A stretch of 64,000 nucleotides of DNA. It comes from Micromussa lordhowensis (lineage: Eukaryota > Cnidaria > Anthozoa > Scleractinia > Lobophylliidae). Every line of letters starts with the position of its first letter. Position 1 is the stretch's first letter. Location: assembly GCA_964020085.1 (NCBI GenBank), contig OZ026601.1:36123101-36187100 (forward strand), given 5' to 3'. Positions 12,001 to 24,700 of the stretch are shown piece by piece. The notes under the pieces are model-generated. The model was not told the origin of the DNA. It worked only from the letters and a program-made list of their open reading frames with translations, and ran no database searches. A program made the translations under genes and the position numbers.

Positions 12001-15000
12001 CCAACACCTACCTTTCCTGTTTCGAATGGTCACAAAGGTAATCCAATATCCATTGCCGTTGATTTCGCTGGGACATCATTAAAAATTTTCTTCTAGCGAT
12101 GAGAATGTCAGCAAAAATCCATGTTTCGTAAGCATTCCTTCATACAACAGTTAACGCGGGCGGGGATATATAACGAAACACTAGTGTAAACAGTAAAGTA
12201 CGTGCAACAATTTCTCCAGATTAGGAGTAATGTCGTTGCTTTATTGGAGCAATCTAATACATTAGAGTGGGAAATGCTAGCATCAGACCTTAAGGTGGCT
12301 CAAGACAGTAATATGTCCGCGAGACGCCTGGGCTCTAAAGCGCGCACTTCAGCGCGAGGCATCACGCGATCACCCGAGGGGTCGCGAGACTTTAAGATCA
12401 CAAAAATCAAAACCTGCTTAAAACTTTGTTTCCGCCAAGTGTAGTAAACTGTATGCGTCATCAGTTATTTTTACCTTCAAGAACATCCGTCTTTCTGACA
12501 ATTTCAAAGAAGGGGCATTTTTTTAAACCACTGTGCTGGAAACTTAAACGTAAATTGTGATGTTCATGTTGCGATCGGTCGCGCCGGCTATCAATCTTAA
12601 AACAGACGGAAAAAACTGCTCTTCAGGTTTTCTTCGTTCTTTCTACTTGGCTAGTCTCGCCTGCGAATATGAATATTACTCTTCTGCTACGGCTTATGCT
12701 GCTAACGACAACTGCGAAATCAACACTATTTGCGTTTATTTGGTGGGAATCGCGCGCTTTACTGATCAGCAGACCGCCTTGACGCGTGCGCAAGGGGTGA
12801 TCTTGCAAAGTGGAGTAGAGTGTGCGCGAAAAAACCTTATCTACGAACCTAATGTCTCAAAAACCGATCCGGTGACCCTACCGTTTTGAAACCAAAAACA
12901 TATGCAACAGCAAAAAAAGCGGAATGCATGTGCGAAATTAAAAAGAAAAAAAAACCTATGGGGTGGAATTTCTCCGACCTGTAAATTTCCATTTTTTTTA
13001 AACTAAAGCAAAATCTACACCACAGAATTTTTCATAATTTTGCCTCTTTCTTCTTTTGTGTGCAAAAACATGGGGTCGCCAGGTTAGTTTTTACGACAGA
13101 TGCGATTGAAAGTTAAAAGTGGTTCCAATTTGTTGCTATGCAACAGGACAGTGCAACCTTAATTTATGACTTAAACACAATGAAAGGTACAGTGGAGAGT
13201 TACATTTAAAAATAGCACGGCCATTCGAGACTACAGTTCCATGCCTGAAAAATTGCACGTTGTCTCAAAATAGTCTCAAAAAAAGATAACTGTTTTGAGC
13301 CACTTCAAAAAAAAATTTAAAACACTAAACGTTAGACTGTCACGAACCCCAAAACTTAAATATACTTGATGTACGTTCAAATTACTTCTGTTGCTTAGTC
13401 TTACTTTCTACTAACTGTTCAATAGTTGGCAGCCTTGCCCTCATAGCATCTACTCTTTCCCAGATTTTGCTATCCGTTGCGTTTTTGGTGTGCTCAGAGC
13501 TGCTCAAATGCTTTTGCAAGTCAATAAAGTGAACGTTGCAAAGTTCACAGAATGTTGCTTCCCTTTTTCTTCCCATCTTTCCATGCAAAACATTTGGTCC
13601 CTTGGAAAACATGGTAAAGGCGTCAGGCCATTCTTTCATTTCTAAAACTAGTGGTCTAAAACACTCCTTCCGGTCAACGACTTTAATAAATGGCGATCGA
13701 AGCTTTCGTACTTCCGTTTGGACTGGATCTCCGGAGATATTTGTAGCTGGAGAAGAATATGACAGATCTTTACTTTTTGACAAGAAAATACTAATTTCAT
13801 CAAGGGAAACGATACTGATGCCGAATTTCTTTGCCTTTTCAAAAATACCAACTTTACTTTGTTCCTTAGTTGCCTTACCCAGAAACATAGCACCTCGTGA
13901 AGAAGGATCTGTTAAAAGCTTCCTTGATATTACTTTTTTCCTTTTCTCCATCTCAATGCAGTTATTGGAGGTGATCAAATACGAAATCTTCTTGTGAAAA
14001 AACTGACTAACTTCAGCTCCAAATTCCTTTAAATTGCTGACAATCTGTCTGAGGTTATCTGCTGATGAGCCAGGTAAATATACGAACACTAATGCGCCAT
14101 TCAACTGATTGCAATCGAAGCATGTTTCTGGTGTTACTTCTGGAATAGCATCTGCAAATTAGTAGAAGAATATAATGCATGGTGCGCCTCAGTCTAAACG
14201 ACTAATATGATTTTGAAAAAAAATTCGTAATGATTTAGACCTTGTTGTCTGTTTTTGGCATGGTACGATCATTGCTTAAAGTGACATGAAGTTTTATTGT
14301 AAATAAATTGAAATTGCTATAAAGTCAAGGCAATTGTCATGTAAATACCAGATAATGAAGAGCTGCCATGTTAAAGACCTTATCAAGCTACTTCATTTAC
14401 TCTAATTATTTATTTTGAATTCAGCGCTAAACATGTCCTTGTTTCTTTTCCTAGATACTACCCGGTCGTGTTTAAAACACGAAATGGCGAAATGTCACCG
14501 TGGCTCCTAACTTAAGAGGGATTACCTTAGTAAGAGGACCTATATGGGGGATTCCCTCTCTTACCTTGATAATCTCTAGGTTAGCCTAAATATCGCTGAT
14601 TTGAAGGTGGTTAGCTAAATAATTGTATGGGTTAGCCGTATCCCATATTCTTGGCTTGCAGTTGCACGTGACGTGATCATTTTTTAAAATCCAAAACTAA
14701 AGAGCTACCAGAGATTTTATCCTCAGTAGATATAAGAGGGGGTAAACTTATATCTCTTTACAATTTGACAGCTCAGTAGCTTGCTTCGTCTGGAAACCAG
14801 CGCATTTTGGATTTCAGAGTTTAGAGCGGTGCGTGACATAAAGCTACGAACGCGTTTGTCCAAAACTATATACTTATCTTGTGATTTTTAGCCCGTTCAG
14901 AAGTTAAAGTATAAGGAAAAGTGCTTATGTAAATATTTGTTTGTTCAGTACAGATAATCAGTCGCCTAGATAGCCAAAGTAAGTTCAAGATGTTTACACT

Positions 15001-18000
15001 TCCGGTCGCCATGTTGGTGTACCACTGAGGTACATCACAAAAAGCATCGCCATACTGGGCTCTGTAAATTTGTGCAAAATATTTCGAGGGATATCTGAAG
15101 TTTGGGAAAACTCAAAACGCACGGACTTAAAACTTTGAGAAATGTCTTCTTTATCAATCTCCTATATCATCACAATTTCTTGAATTTATCCACTGAATGG
15201 TTTTCGAATTATTTTTTTATTGCGTGCAGACAGTGCAAGCCAAGAATTCCGTCACTTCGCCATTTCGTGTTTTAACACGCCCATCCGACGCTGCATCGCG
15301 ACAAGACCGCAGGACAAGACCGCACAAAAGTCATTTGACATGAAACATGTACGGGTCGTCAAAATTATCGCGGTGTTCATGACTATGGGTCTGTTTCTCC
15401 TCCGCAAAATAAAAACGATCAAACAAAAACTCTATGCTACTTCATTGGTAGGTTTTTTAAACACTGACCTACCGAAAAAAAAGGGCACTGGCGTTCGTGC
15501 ATGTTGAGAGAGAAAAAAGGTAATCAACTGCCAGTTTAAAAAGCTCATTTGAAAATCCGATAGATAAGAATAAAGAAAACGACTATGTAGGCGGGAACGG
15601 AATGCCGAACAGTGAATTGACCGACCCCGACAATTGCAAACTGGAAGAACTGTTCAAACCATAAATTTTACAGAGGTGCTTAGGTAACGCTTAATTTAAA
15701 CAAAGGACTTTAATACTTCAGTCTAATATTGACGATAGATTGGTTGCCATTCTCGCTATTACAATCAAACTCTCCATTAACTATTCATGATAAAATTAAC
15801 ATTTTGGTCGGAAAGAGGCAACTAGGTAAAAAGTTTGTTACAAAAGAATTACTGAAATATAGTCATAGCATATATAGACAATTCTACTATGCGAACGAAG
15901 TCTCGCTCGCTCGTGCCACAAAAATCGGAAAATTTGAATCCTATAGGACGGTATTCCTTTACCTCGAGCTACTGCTCTTAGCGCCTGCAAAACTTTAGGC
16001 TACAACTAGGTAAAGAAGTCTTTTACTTTTAGCAAGTTTCTCGATAAAATTTAGAACTTACCACTCAAAGAAGGTTGAGCTTCCTCGTCTGATTCCGGGA
16101 GTGGCAAGCATCCTAGATCGTCACCCTTTTCCGTGTAGAATGATAAATTTTCGCGAGTAGCGATGATTGCTATTCCACTCAATGATTCCGTTCCAGCTGT
16201 ACCTGGAACTGCGCCAGAAAATGCTTCTTCAGTTCTTCTTTTGCGTGTTTTATACGGACTGATCACAGCGGCTTCGCTCGCATTGATCGGGTCACACCGC
16301 TTGCTGCAATTTGAGTTCCCAGAAGTCGAGATGATAGGAAAATCATACTCATCAATGTCGCTTTCCGGTTCAAAAAGTTCACTTGTGTTTGGACTTACGA
16401 AATTTACGTATGTCTCGTCATCGGTTCCAATTTCTTTCGCACTCTCAGCTTCGCTATCAAAGGGTTCGTAGAGATTACTCGAGTTTAATCCATCAGATTC
16501 GAACTGATCAGTTGCTAGCCCCTCAGAAAACTCTTCTGGTTCAAATAGATCACTTGTAGCGGGGCTATTTGCTAGTCTTTCAAAAGTTCTACAAGCTCTT
16601 TTCTCCTTAGTTTCCATTTCATCTCAAAGTCCGTCTCCCTACTCAATTTCCCCTCTTAGTTTCCACAGAGTACTTGACAAAAAAACGGTCTCTTTACCGC
16701 GCACGTAATTTTCATCTGTGGACTTTGTTCAACACCGACAATACACGAATATTTCGGCGCTTTTGGTGTGGTCCGTGCTCATTGATTAGTTCATTCCATG
16801 GAATCCCTTTTGATGTACCGTGTAATGACATGCCGTCTCATCCGTTACCATGAGGTCTACTTAACCCTTGTTTACGTCTATGGGATTTTCTTTCCAGTTC
16901 CTAACCTGAAAGACTGACTTTATCGTGAAAGGTTCTGTTTTTGATACGTTTAAGGCAAAATGAAACCTTAAGTGCTCACATTTAAAAAAAAAACTCCCTG
17001 GCAAGTGTTAATAGCACTTGATTGACACAATGTTTGAAGTTCCGGCATTTTGGCGGACAATTCATTAACCGACGAACCTTTATAACGGCTCAGGAATCGA
17101 TTACTGAACCATGAAGTTCTTGCCTGAGAATACTCGCACATGATCATAATACATTGGGGATATTTCCTGTGAAGTACGCTTCAAGGTATTAAAATTTCGA
17201 AAACATTACGCTAGAACAAGATGGTACGTACAGATGGAGCTGGAGTAAAGTGGTATTTTGCAGAAGAACAAGATGGAAACGGAAAGGTTCGAATTTATAC
17301 AAAAAAGGGGCCTCTAAAACACAAAGAAGAGGAGTATGGAGAAGTGGTGAATATTACAACCTCCAAAAGTGATACAATGGATGAAAAATTGAAGGTAATG
17401 TTCCTGCTTTTATCTCTGACTATTTACACAGCCTGGAGCCTTCGATTGCAGAGGCAAACGTGAGACAAATTCGAAGTTGCTAGCTTTTTAGACAGATTTT
17501 GAAGCTATTTATAGTAGGCCGCCCCTGACTCAACTTGAAGTCGTGCATGCTTTCTAAGCCATAATTTTACTACCTTACAAATGACCCGTCTTTAGACTTG
17601 AAGGATATCATGCCGAAGTACTTCAGATGCCCTTACTTTAATTTTGAATTCGCAGTTGCATGCAGCTTGCCTTTAGCTATCTTTCTGCGCTTTAAATTTT
17701 GCGTTCCTCTGAGGATATTAGTATCATGTGATGGCCAAGTGTGCCTAAAAGTATGAAAAATTGTTTTTTCGTGTTCGAGTAATGCAATATACATTTAGGC
17801 ATCTTAACTTTAGGATGAAAAGGTCTTTTATTCATTGATGGTATTGTTTGCTTCAATGTTTTCAAGGTTGAGTGTAAAAATGCCGAAAAAGGTATAGCCT
17901 TGAAGGTGACCCTATTTGATTTTACGGGAAATGATTTTTCTGCCAAGTTCAAGAGCTCCTGCTTCTCAGCTAAAGCATTTGTCGATCACTGCAAGGAGGT

Positions 18001-21000
18001 TATATGGGAAAAACACGAGGTACTGGCTCAGAGCGGAAGTCCGTCTGAAAAAACATCCTCGCAAGAGCCCAGAAGAGAAAAGAGGTGTTGTTCACCTAAA
18101 TCGGCCTCAACACCGCAGCCAAGTGGACAGGGAACAACGAGGAAAGCCTCTTCAGCTTCGAACGAGTTGAGCGAAAGTCCTCCTTTGGCAAAAAAATCTA
18201 GTAAGCCGGGAAAAAAGAGAAAAGCCTCTTCAGCTTCGTGCGAACTGAGCGAAAGTCCTCCTGTGCCAAAAATATCTAGTGCGGCGGAACAGTTTCAAGA
18301 ACCAAAAGAGTCAAAATCCCCTGATATCGAGTTTCTGCGAGAAGTTAGCAAGTATGCAGTACCAGGTGAGTCAATGTTATTGTCCCCCAGAGACAAAGTT
18401 CTTGATTTGATAAGCTCTTGTCTTCGCTTTATTTATCCTATGCGGAAAGTATAGCCTGCTTCGCAGACGCAACCCACCGCGGGTTAATAGATTGTGACGA
18501 GCGGTAAATTTCAGTCTGCATCGCAAAAAACAAAACATATCTGATACCAACTGTTTTCACTATATTTGACAAAATCTTCCATGTATTTACCGATTAGGTC
18601 CGGGTCCTATTAAATTGGCGGAGGTTCATGATTGTTTATTTGTTTGTTTGTTTTTTACGTTAATCTCGCTTATGATTGTGCGTGCGTCATTAGTCATAAG
18701 TCGCCAGGAATAGTCCAGTGATCTTTGTGGTTAAAAAATGTCAAAACTGTAGCAATAATATTGATGTCATTAGTAGTTCCGTTCTGGTTTCGCGGAATGC
18801 TAACAAAAGCTAATGATCATTGTTCTGTGAGACGATTTCTTTCCGTGTCGGAACAGTACTATGTGGAATTTGAAACATGCACATGGATGATTATACTAAA
18901 GACTCAAACGCTGAGACAAAGTAATTCAATAGACTAGTGTAGCCAAAGCTATGAAAGTGCTGCGGAAATTGGGATGTTGTTTGCAAATTGAAGTAGGGAT
19001 TGTATAGAGCTTGTGTAGAAATGGTTGCCATCAAGTTATTTTGTTTGGTCAAGTCCCAGAAATTGTTGAGTAAGATGTGGTTATATTCAATTCATGATGT
19101 CATCATCAGTTACAGCGTTTAATTTGTGAAAGAAATAATGCAACAATAAAGTTCATAAGTTTAAGATTTCATGAACAAAATTAACTGATTTTGTGCGATT
19201 ATGCAACGGCTTGTTAAAAAGTATGGAATGTAGCTGTGCGAATTAATGCATAAGTGCGAACACATGAAAGCCATATATCTACTTAAGGTATCAGCCACAC
19301 CCTTCAGAACCGGCAGCGAGCGGATCTCTGTAATAACGCTTTCATTTCTCTTATAAAACCATACATTTTCTGAAAGCTTAATATTTCCAGATTATGACTC
19401 ATTTCTTTAAAAATCTCAAAATCGGAAGAGATAGCGTAATTGAGACGTTTTTTGCGAAAGCATATGTCTTTTTAAAGTCAACTTCAGTCCCGCTAAGAAT
19501 GGTCGGAAGAGAACGATAAACATCGCATTTGCTTCTTGACACGTTCTACTAACAAACCGTGTCTTAGTTTTTATTTGTTTCTTTTGTGACAATAGGATAA
19601 AGTCAGAGGGGAATCAGCACTTCCTTCGAAAAAATGACGATTATTCGAAAACGGAAAAAGAAAACAAAAATCGCCGACACGCTTTTCAAGAAAAAACAAT
19701 CTGACAATAAGCTGGCCAAATTTCAGCTAAATCGGTTCAGGGGCTGCCGACTTGGAGTTCAAAACAAGAAAAATATATTTTTTGCGGCATCTTAACCGCA
19801 ATAGGATTATAACACCTAATCATCCATTTTGATGTTTACCAGCGAGGGATCATCTTGCAACAACAATAGGCATTTGACAGGTGATATGCAGCAGGCCAAA
19901 TTTTTACGCAGGACGTGGCAGGAATAATGCACAATTTATCGCGAGCGCCCTGCTTTTTTCCATCGTTGGAAATGGAAGATTAGTTCGTGCGACGGACAGC
20001 TTTCGTTCTGGCACTGAAACATCCAAATGGAACCAAGTTCGTTTTTACTTCCTAAATTCTCCACAAGTTCAACGCTTTCTTGACAAAAGCGACAGGTCAC
20101 CGATTCGTTGATCTTCTCTTGCAGTCTTTGACCGGCTACGATAGCGTGACCATAGAACTTTTGCCATGTTTCAGTGCTTTCCAGATCTGCAAGAGGTTCT
20201 TCAACCGTAATTTTTGACCGGCTTGCACTACATGTTGACGAGGAAGCCGACGAATCGTTCGGCGCTTGGCTGCTCGTTCAACTCCTTTAGCCATTGCTCC
20301 TGGTCGAAGTAAGAGCCTTTGTCACTCTCCGCTAATTTTTCAGCACAATGAGAGCTCAACGAGTCTTTCGGCTTCTAAGAAGACGTATTGAAGACATATA
20401 TCTACTTCAGTTAACCGTCCGCACGCGGATCTCTGTAGCGCTTTCATTTCTCTTGTAGCACTGAAACATCCAAATGGAGCCAAGTCCGTTTTAACTTCCT
20501 AAATTCTCCACAAGTTCAACGCTTTCGTTGATCTTCTCCTGCAGTCTTTGACCGGCTACGATAGCGTGGCCATAGAACTTTTGCCATGTTTCAGTGCTTT
20601 CCAGATCTGCAAGAGGTTCTTCAACCGTAATATTTGACCGGCTTGCACTACATGTTGACGAGGAAACCGACGAATTGCATTCGGCGCTTGGCTGCTCGTT
20701 CAACTCCTTTAGCCATTGCTCCTGGTCGCTAATTTTTCAGCCCAATCAGAGCTAAACGAGTCTTTCGGCTTCTTCCGCCTTGCCGTTGCAGATGAAAACA
20801 AACACGACCTCTTCTTTTTTTTCGCAGGCATTTGAATCAATCTTGTGGCATGTAATGCGTGATAAAATGACACCACTATACCTTCTGAATTATTTCGTGA
20901 CGCGTTGACCTACAAGTTAATCCAGAATGACAGGACTTGTCAACAGGCAATGCGTAGTGCATTCTGGTCCGCTGAAAGCGAGGCTCTTCACAGCGCAGAG

Positions 21001-21722
21001 CATTGTGGTCCGCTGAAAACGAGGCTCTACCACAGCGCAAAGCATTGTGGTCCGCTGAAAGCGAGGCTAAAAACCGTGGCAAAATCTCAAATTTTCCTAC
21101 ATTTCTTTTATATTTAGATTATGAACTGCTGCTACGCTCGCTACGCTCGCTCCGCAGCAAAAATTTGTCGGTCCTCGACAAACACAAAAAAATTGGCGAA
21201 CTGCAGGAGCTTTTATTGTCGCGGCTTCTTTGACGTTTGGTAGAGATGGACAAAGTTTTCTCGGGTCGATCTTCGACAAAAAGTTAGAATCCTAGAGGGG
21301 CTGTCTTCCCACGTAAAAAGACGCTTTTGGCAATTTTTTGGTCACGCACACCAGGCCACTTGGAAGAAACCGCGAGAGCACAGTCACTGTACTATATTCT
21401 TGATAGGTGACAAAGTTCCTGCGGCGAACGGATAAAGCAGGAACGCAACAGTGGACAGCTGTTTCACCTTCTTGGGACTCATCAGCACTGTGTAGCAAAG
21501 ATATGTAACGCCGCCCCAATAGCCAACGCATATATCAAGCTCCGTACTTTGAACTCACTTGCCGCCCGAAACACACGTTGCTACAGCACATGGCATGTAC
21601 TGTCTTTTATTTGTTACTTTTGTCGGCTTCAAAGCAGGCGGCGCAAACAAAAGAACTTGACAAGTGCGATTTTTCACTGAAGTGTCGTAACACCAAAACT
21701 AGTTTTTTTTATTTTAAAGGGT

Positions 21723-21757
<35 letters not shown>

Positions 21758-24700
21758 GAGAATTTTGGCTATTATATTTTATTCGGAGCCTGTCGAAACG
21801 AAGAAAAATCACTGTAGAACTACTCGAGATAATTAAACATACCTTCTGGAACACAGCTGACAGTAAAACAATAAGGATTCGCTTCACCATGCTATATCAA
21901 TAATTTCGAGGTCATCGAAAATGGCGGAGGCTGACTAGGGTCCTTTAAGCGCATTTGTAGCTTATAATATCATGTTTCATGTGATTTGGGCAAAAAAGAC
22001 TATTGGCGACTTTTAAAATTTCTAACGGTTCTGGTATAAAGCAAATATAATTTTCGTTTTCACCACCAACAATACGATAGCACCTTTCAACAAACAAGCA
22101 ATGATTGTTAGAATCCAACTTTTTCTAGAGTCTAGAAATGCGCATGGCGATCTTGCATTGAGGAAACAGCTCAAGAGAACAATGCCTTCAATAGCTTGAA
22201 GCACTGTAAAGCTGATCGGGAATTTCGAAATAATTATTTTCGTTCTACGATATTAGACACAACTAACATTGAACGAGCGGAGATCCGAAAGAATCAAACA
22301 TAAAAAGTCACTACCATCCGATCAGTAAAGTCAGTCTAGCCGATGATCATACAGCCGGTCATATTGCAGCTTTGGGCTCCCCCGGTGGAAATTGATCTTG
22401 TGATAGCAAAAATTAAACCCCTCACTCCTCTAAGGTAGCCAATTTGTCATACCGACAGTTTTTCCGATGATCACAAGTTTTCTCATTAAGGTTCGGGGGA
22501 AGGCCTTGGCGCTTCTAATAACAAAAGGGCTTTGCTCGCGAAAAACACCTGGGCGCTTCTAATAACAAAGGGCTATTGTTTAGGTTAAATCACGAAAATG
22601 GACCCACTACAATAGACCATTCCTTGATACCGGATCTAAGAGGTGCTTAGGTCCTATTTTGTGCGAACACCCCTGTCCTTTTTAGACAGGATTCCTTCCC
22701 CGGGCGTTGCACGTGAAGACTGAATAGCACGCCTATTCGGCCATTAGGCTTTTACGAAAAATAAGCGATTCGATGACCTCCTCCCCCCATGTTATTTATA
22801 TCCTTGCCTGCCGAAATGACAGCAAAAATTTCCTTTATCGCTGTTAGCCGGAACCGGATATAAACAGTAATTGATTTTTTTTAATATGTTGCTAGGCTTG
22901 CACAAGGTATTGGCAACTTGTCTTATTGCTCCTCGGCGTGAATACAGACTGCGTGAATTGGATTCTTCCCATTTAGAGGCCTTAAAGCAGGAACTTCTAT
23001 CGCGCCCGATGACATGTAGTAAGCCGATGATTGTTGTGGCAAAAGGTTTAACAGAATCTACGGATTTTAAAGAAGAGGAACTCGACAGTTACCAGTTGGA
23101 AGTCATCGGAGGGAACCACAGAAGGGAAGTCATTCTGCAGATTTTAAAGGACAGCACTATTCACTCTAAAGATTGTTTCAAGTTTGTCTATGTACAAGTG
23201 TATGCAGGTAACATAAAGTGTTCAGGTAACATAAGTATAATTATACGTTAATTACCTTCAGAAGATCTGGAACGGTAAAAAAGCGAGTTTTCCCTCGGTT
23301 GGGTCAATGGAAAACGTTTTTATCCAAACGGACTGCCTAGAGAGGGCAAATAAATTAATAGCGAAAGATTTAGAAATCGTGAAAATACGCATAGTCAGTG
23401 TCGGCGCATACTCAGCGAGGACGAAATCAGCAATCAGATTTTCTATCTGATAGCTATCAGCATCCGAATCTGTGTCTTTCTATGAGCTGCCTTGCTGAAT
23501 AATGGAGATCAAAAGTTAAAGTGCCACTATGACGAAAATCGCATCCTTCAAATCTGAGCCATTTTAAGACATAAACAAGTAGTCTGTACAAGAGTAAAAA
23601 TGCTGTTTACTGTTTTCAAATATCTCTTTCCGTTCCAGAGATATTCAAGTTTTTAAAATATGCAAATTACCCAATTGATGACGTCATAGACTCAACCGCA
23701 TTTTGATCAAATATGATAAACAAGGATATCTCAGTCAATTTGTATGATAAATGTTTGAATTTTTACAGATTCTACTAGTGGTGCTCCACAATATCAGCTG
23801 AACAATTTTGTTACCATAGCAACATACTAGGTTCCAGATCTCCACAATATTAAAGGCTTTTCTGACCACTTTTGGGGTTCTATATAAAGAGAATCTGCCT
23901 CCGTACATGGCACGGGAAAGGTTTAATGTGTATTAGCTATTTTGTACATGTAATAACTTTCTTTCTTTCAAACAGAAATGGAAACTGTAAACGTTTTGCG
24001 TTTAGCCCAGCTGCATAATCTAACGGACAGGGTATATCATGAGATGAACAGCAAGGAAAAGGTAAATGCATAGTGCATGCTTTCTTTTTGCTGTGACAGA
24101 TCTAGGGGAGGGCCCCGGCCCATCGTCTTCCCCCTAATTTTGGGTAAAAAAGAAAGGCATCACAGAAGGACGAAAAACCGCCAGGGCAAACAACCCCGTC
24201 CCCCTTAGCTCAAGGTCTAGCTCCGCTACCGTCTTTTTTTTTTCATTATCATGGCAAATTTCATTGCAGCTTAAGCTATTAATGCAAGTAAATAACATGT
24301 ATTTCTTAAGGTCATAATAATATTTCTGTTCTGTACCTTTATTTTTTATCAGGTCGTTCTCTGCAAGCAGATGCTTGAGAAAAATTTCAATGGAAAGAAG
24401 TGTGTTGAGTGGAGGAGAACATGTGCTGTTGTAATTGGCGAAGACGTAAGTATTGAAACTTATATCCAATGCAGATCATTTTCCCTGTAGCTGCTATATG
24501 TAGCAACATGACATGGAAATTCGAAATAGTCAAAAATGAAAACAAAGTGATGCTGAAAAATAATATGGGAGCACCATTGACAGCAGTGAAGAAAATTTAA
24601 ATACAGCAACAACGGCAAACAATACAACTGAATGTCAAGAAAAACTTCAGCCAGTCTCCATCCCTCAGTTTAAAATTAGATGAATGCTTGCCGCCTTGGC

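Larger units (their letters stand above)
7385..12079 (-). pseudogene. DDE-transposase-like gene (DUF7869-like), 9 exons, two in-frame TAGs
   Basis: Nine exons with consistent splice phases give 679 codons: 12079-12012, 11683-11293, 10844-10723, 10609-10434, 10078-9858, 9542-9437, 9157-8913, 8328-7981 and 7747-7385. Core motifs are CIIIDGMDQNK (D222), LYLQMDNCWRENKN (D300) and NFLMPGHTHEDIDQIFSR (E339/D340), spaced like an RNase H-fold DDE/D recombinase. By recall this matches a large cnidarian family labelled DUF7869; that label needs a search. In-frame TAG codons sit at 11488-11490 (codon 88) and 10029-10031 (codon 269), each where a Gln would fit. The start is the ATG-ATG at 12079, chosen because a TGA lies upstream in frame and a TATA-like box about 90 bp upstream. 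The donor after exon 4 (gtctct) is weak. Probably a recently inactivated transposase. Confidence 0.75.
18366..22895 (+). other. Intron 2 of the ParB/MTase gene (4.5 kb)
   Basis: Holds the Mutator-like element at 19274-21164. The rest (18366-19273, 21165-22895) shows no exon; a short GGCGCTTCTAATAACAAA word is repeated near 22509 and 22551. Confidence 0.7.

Noticed and set aside
12557..12889. 110-codon plus-strand frame
   Set aside because: No recognised motif, no matching splice partner, and the surrounding genes are on the other strand.
15220..15507. 95-codon plus-strand frame inside the Dbf4-like intron
   Set aside because: Low complexity, no family resemblance and no neighbouring exon in phase.
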